Assembly (NCBI GenBank): GCA_934096785.1
Contig: CAKONA010000072.1
Location: 1-5,633 of the forward strand
Length of the DNA: 5,633 bases
Origin: an uncultured Bacilli bacterium
GTDB lineage: Bacteria > Bacillota_I > Bacilli_A > RF39 > UBA660
Reading direction: 5' to 3'
The translations under genes and the position numbers were made by a program. Every line of letters begins with the position of its first letter. The stretch's first letter is position 1. The notes beneath the pieces are model-generated. The model saw nothing but the letters and a program-made list of their open reading frames with translations, did no database searches and was not told the DNA's origin. Shown one piece after another: positions 5,589 to 5,633 of the stretch.

Positions 5589-5633
5589 GAGAAAACAAGA
5601 TTAATCGTCAAAGAAATGACAGATAATTTGGTA
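5589..5633 (+). pseudogene. In-frame continuation of the polymerase after the nonsense codon (partial)
   Basis: In the same frame as the polymerase, the 15 codons after the TAA read EKTRLIVKEMTDNLV and run open to the window end. This is the conserved start of the little finger in the family, where an aromatic residue normally stands at the stop position (as in PY-x-[FY]-EK). TAT or TAC to TAA is a one-base change. An ATG at 5616 lacks a ribosome binding site, so separate translation of this remnant seems unlikely. A sequencing or assembly error would look the same. Confidence 0.75.

Noticed and set aside
5583..5633. Frameshift or programmed recoding as the cause of the polymerase stop
   Set aside because: The conserved sequence continues in the same frame after TAA, so no shift is needed. 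No downstream stem-loop or slippery sequence was recognised, and TAA is an ordinary stop elsewhere in the window.
1..5633. tRNA, rRNA, CRISPR array, insertion sequence, riboswitch
   Set aside because: Coding sequence fills nearly all of the window. The two gaps (about 93 and 62 bases) are accounted for by hairpins, promoter-like elements and ribosome binding sites, and no terminal repeats or transposase motifs were seen.

Overview
The window is a low-GC, A-rich segment with every gene on the + strand. Codon choice leans strongly to ATA, AGA, AAA and TTA/CTA. Ribosome binding sites are strong AGGAG-type sequences, there is a Gram-positive style lipobox protein, and the Y-family polymerase is of the Firmicutes kind. 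Together these point to a Bacillota genome, probably Clostridia or an uncultured gut relative; the genus cannot be told from this sequence. TAA and TGA are both used as ordinary stops, so the standard bacterial code applies.

Layout. Positions 1-2832 hold a tandem array of four paralogous genes: the 3' end of one (1-257) and three complete copies (259-1122, 1124-2014, 2014-2832). They encode cytoplasmic-looking proteins of 272-296 residues from a family I do not recognise. All four share a near-invariant block around TPIWS and a C-terminal NxEFhhxF tail, and they are packed with spacings of +1, +1 and -1 nt. A hairpin overlapping the last stop codon probably ends this unit.

A promoter region near 2840-2902 then serves a three-gene operon. 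It contains a 341-residue lipoprotein (2926-3951), a 72-residue single-pass membrane protein (3948-4166) and a 145-residue nucleoside 2-deoxyribosyltransferase-like protein (4159-4596). Stop and start codons overlap at both junctions. An AT-only hairpin with a T run again overlaps the final stop.

The last gene (from 4659) is a Y-family translesion DNA polymerase. Its palm, fingers and thumb are intact, but a TAA at 5586-5588 interrupts it close to the thumb/little-finger boundary. The same frame continues to encode the expected conserved sequence up to the window end, so this is a nonsense lesion (or sequence error), not a natural C-terminus.

The most notable points are the uncharacterised paralogue array, in which the C-terminal tail of each non-terminal copy encodes the ribosome binding site of the next copy; the nonsense codon in the polymerase; and the lipoprotein / small membrane protein / NDT-like operon. 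No RNA gene, CRISPR array, insertion sequence or attachment site was seen. There is no gene-free stretch longer than about 95 bases.
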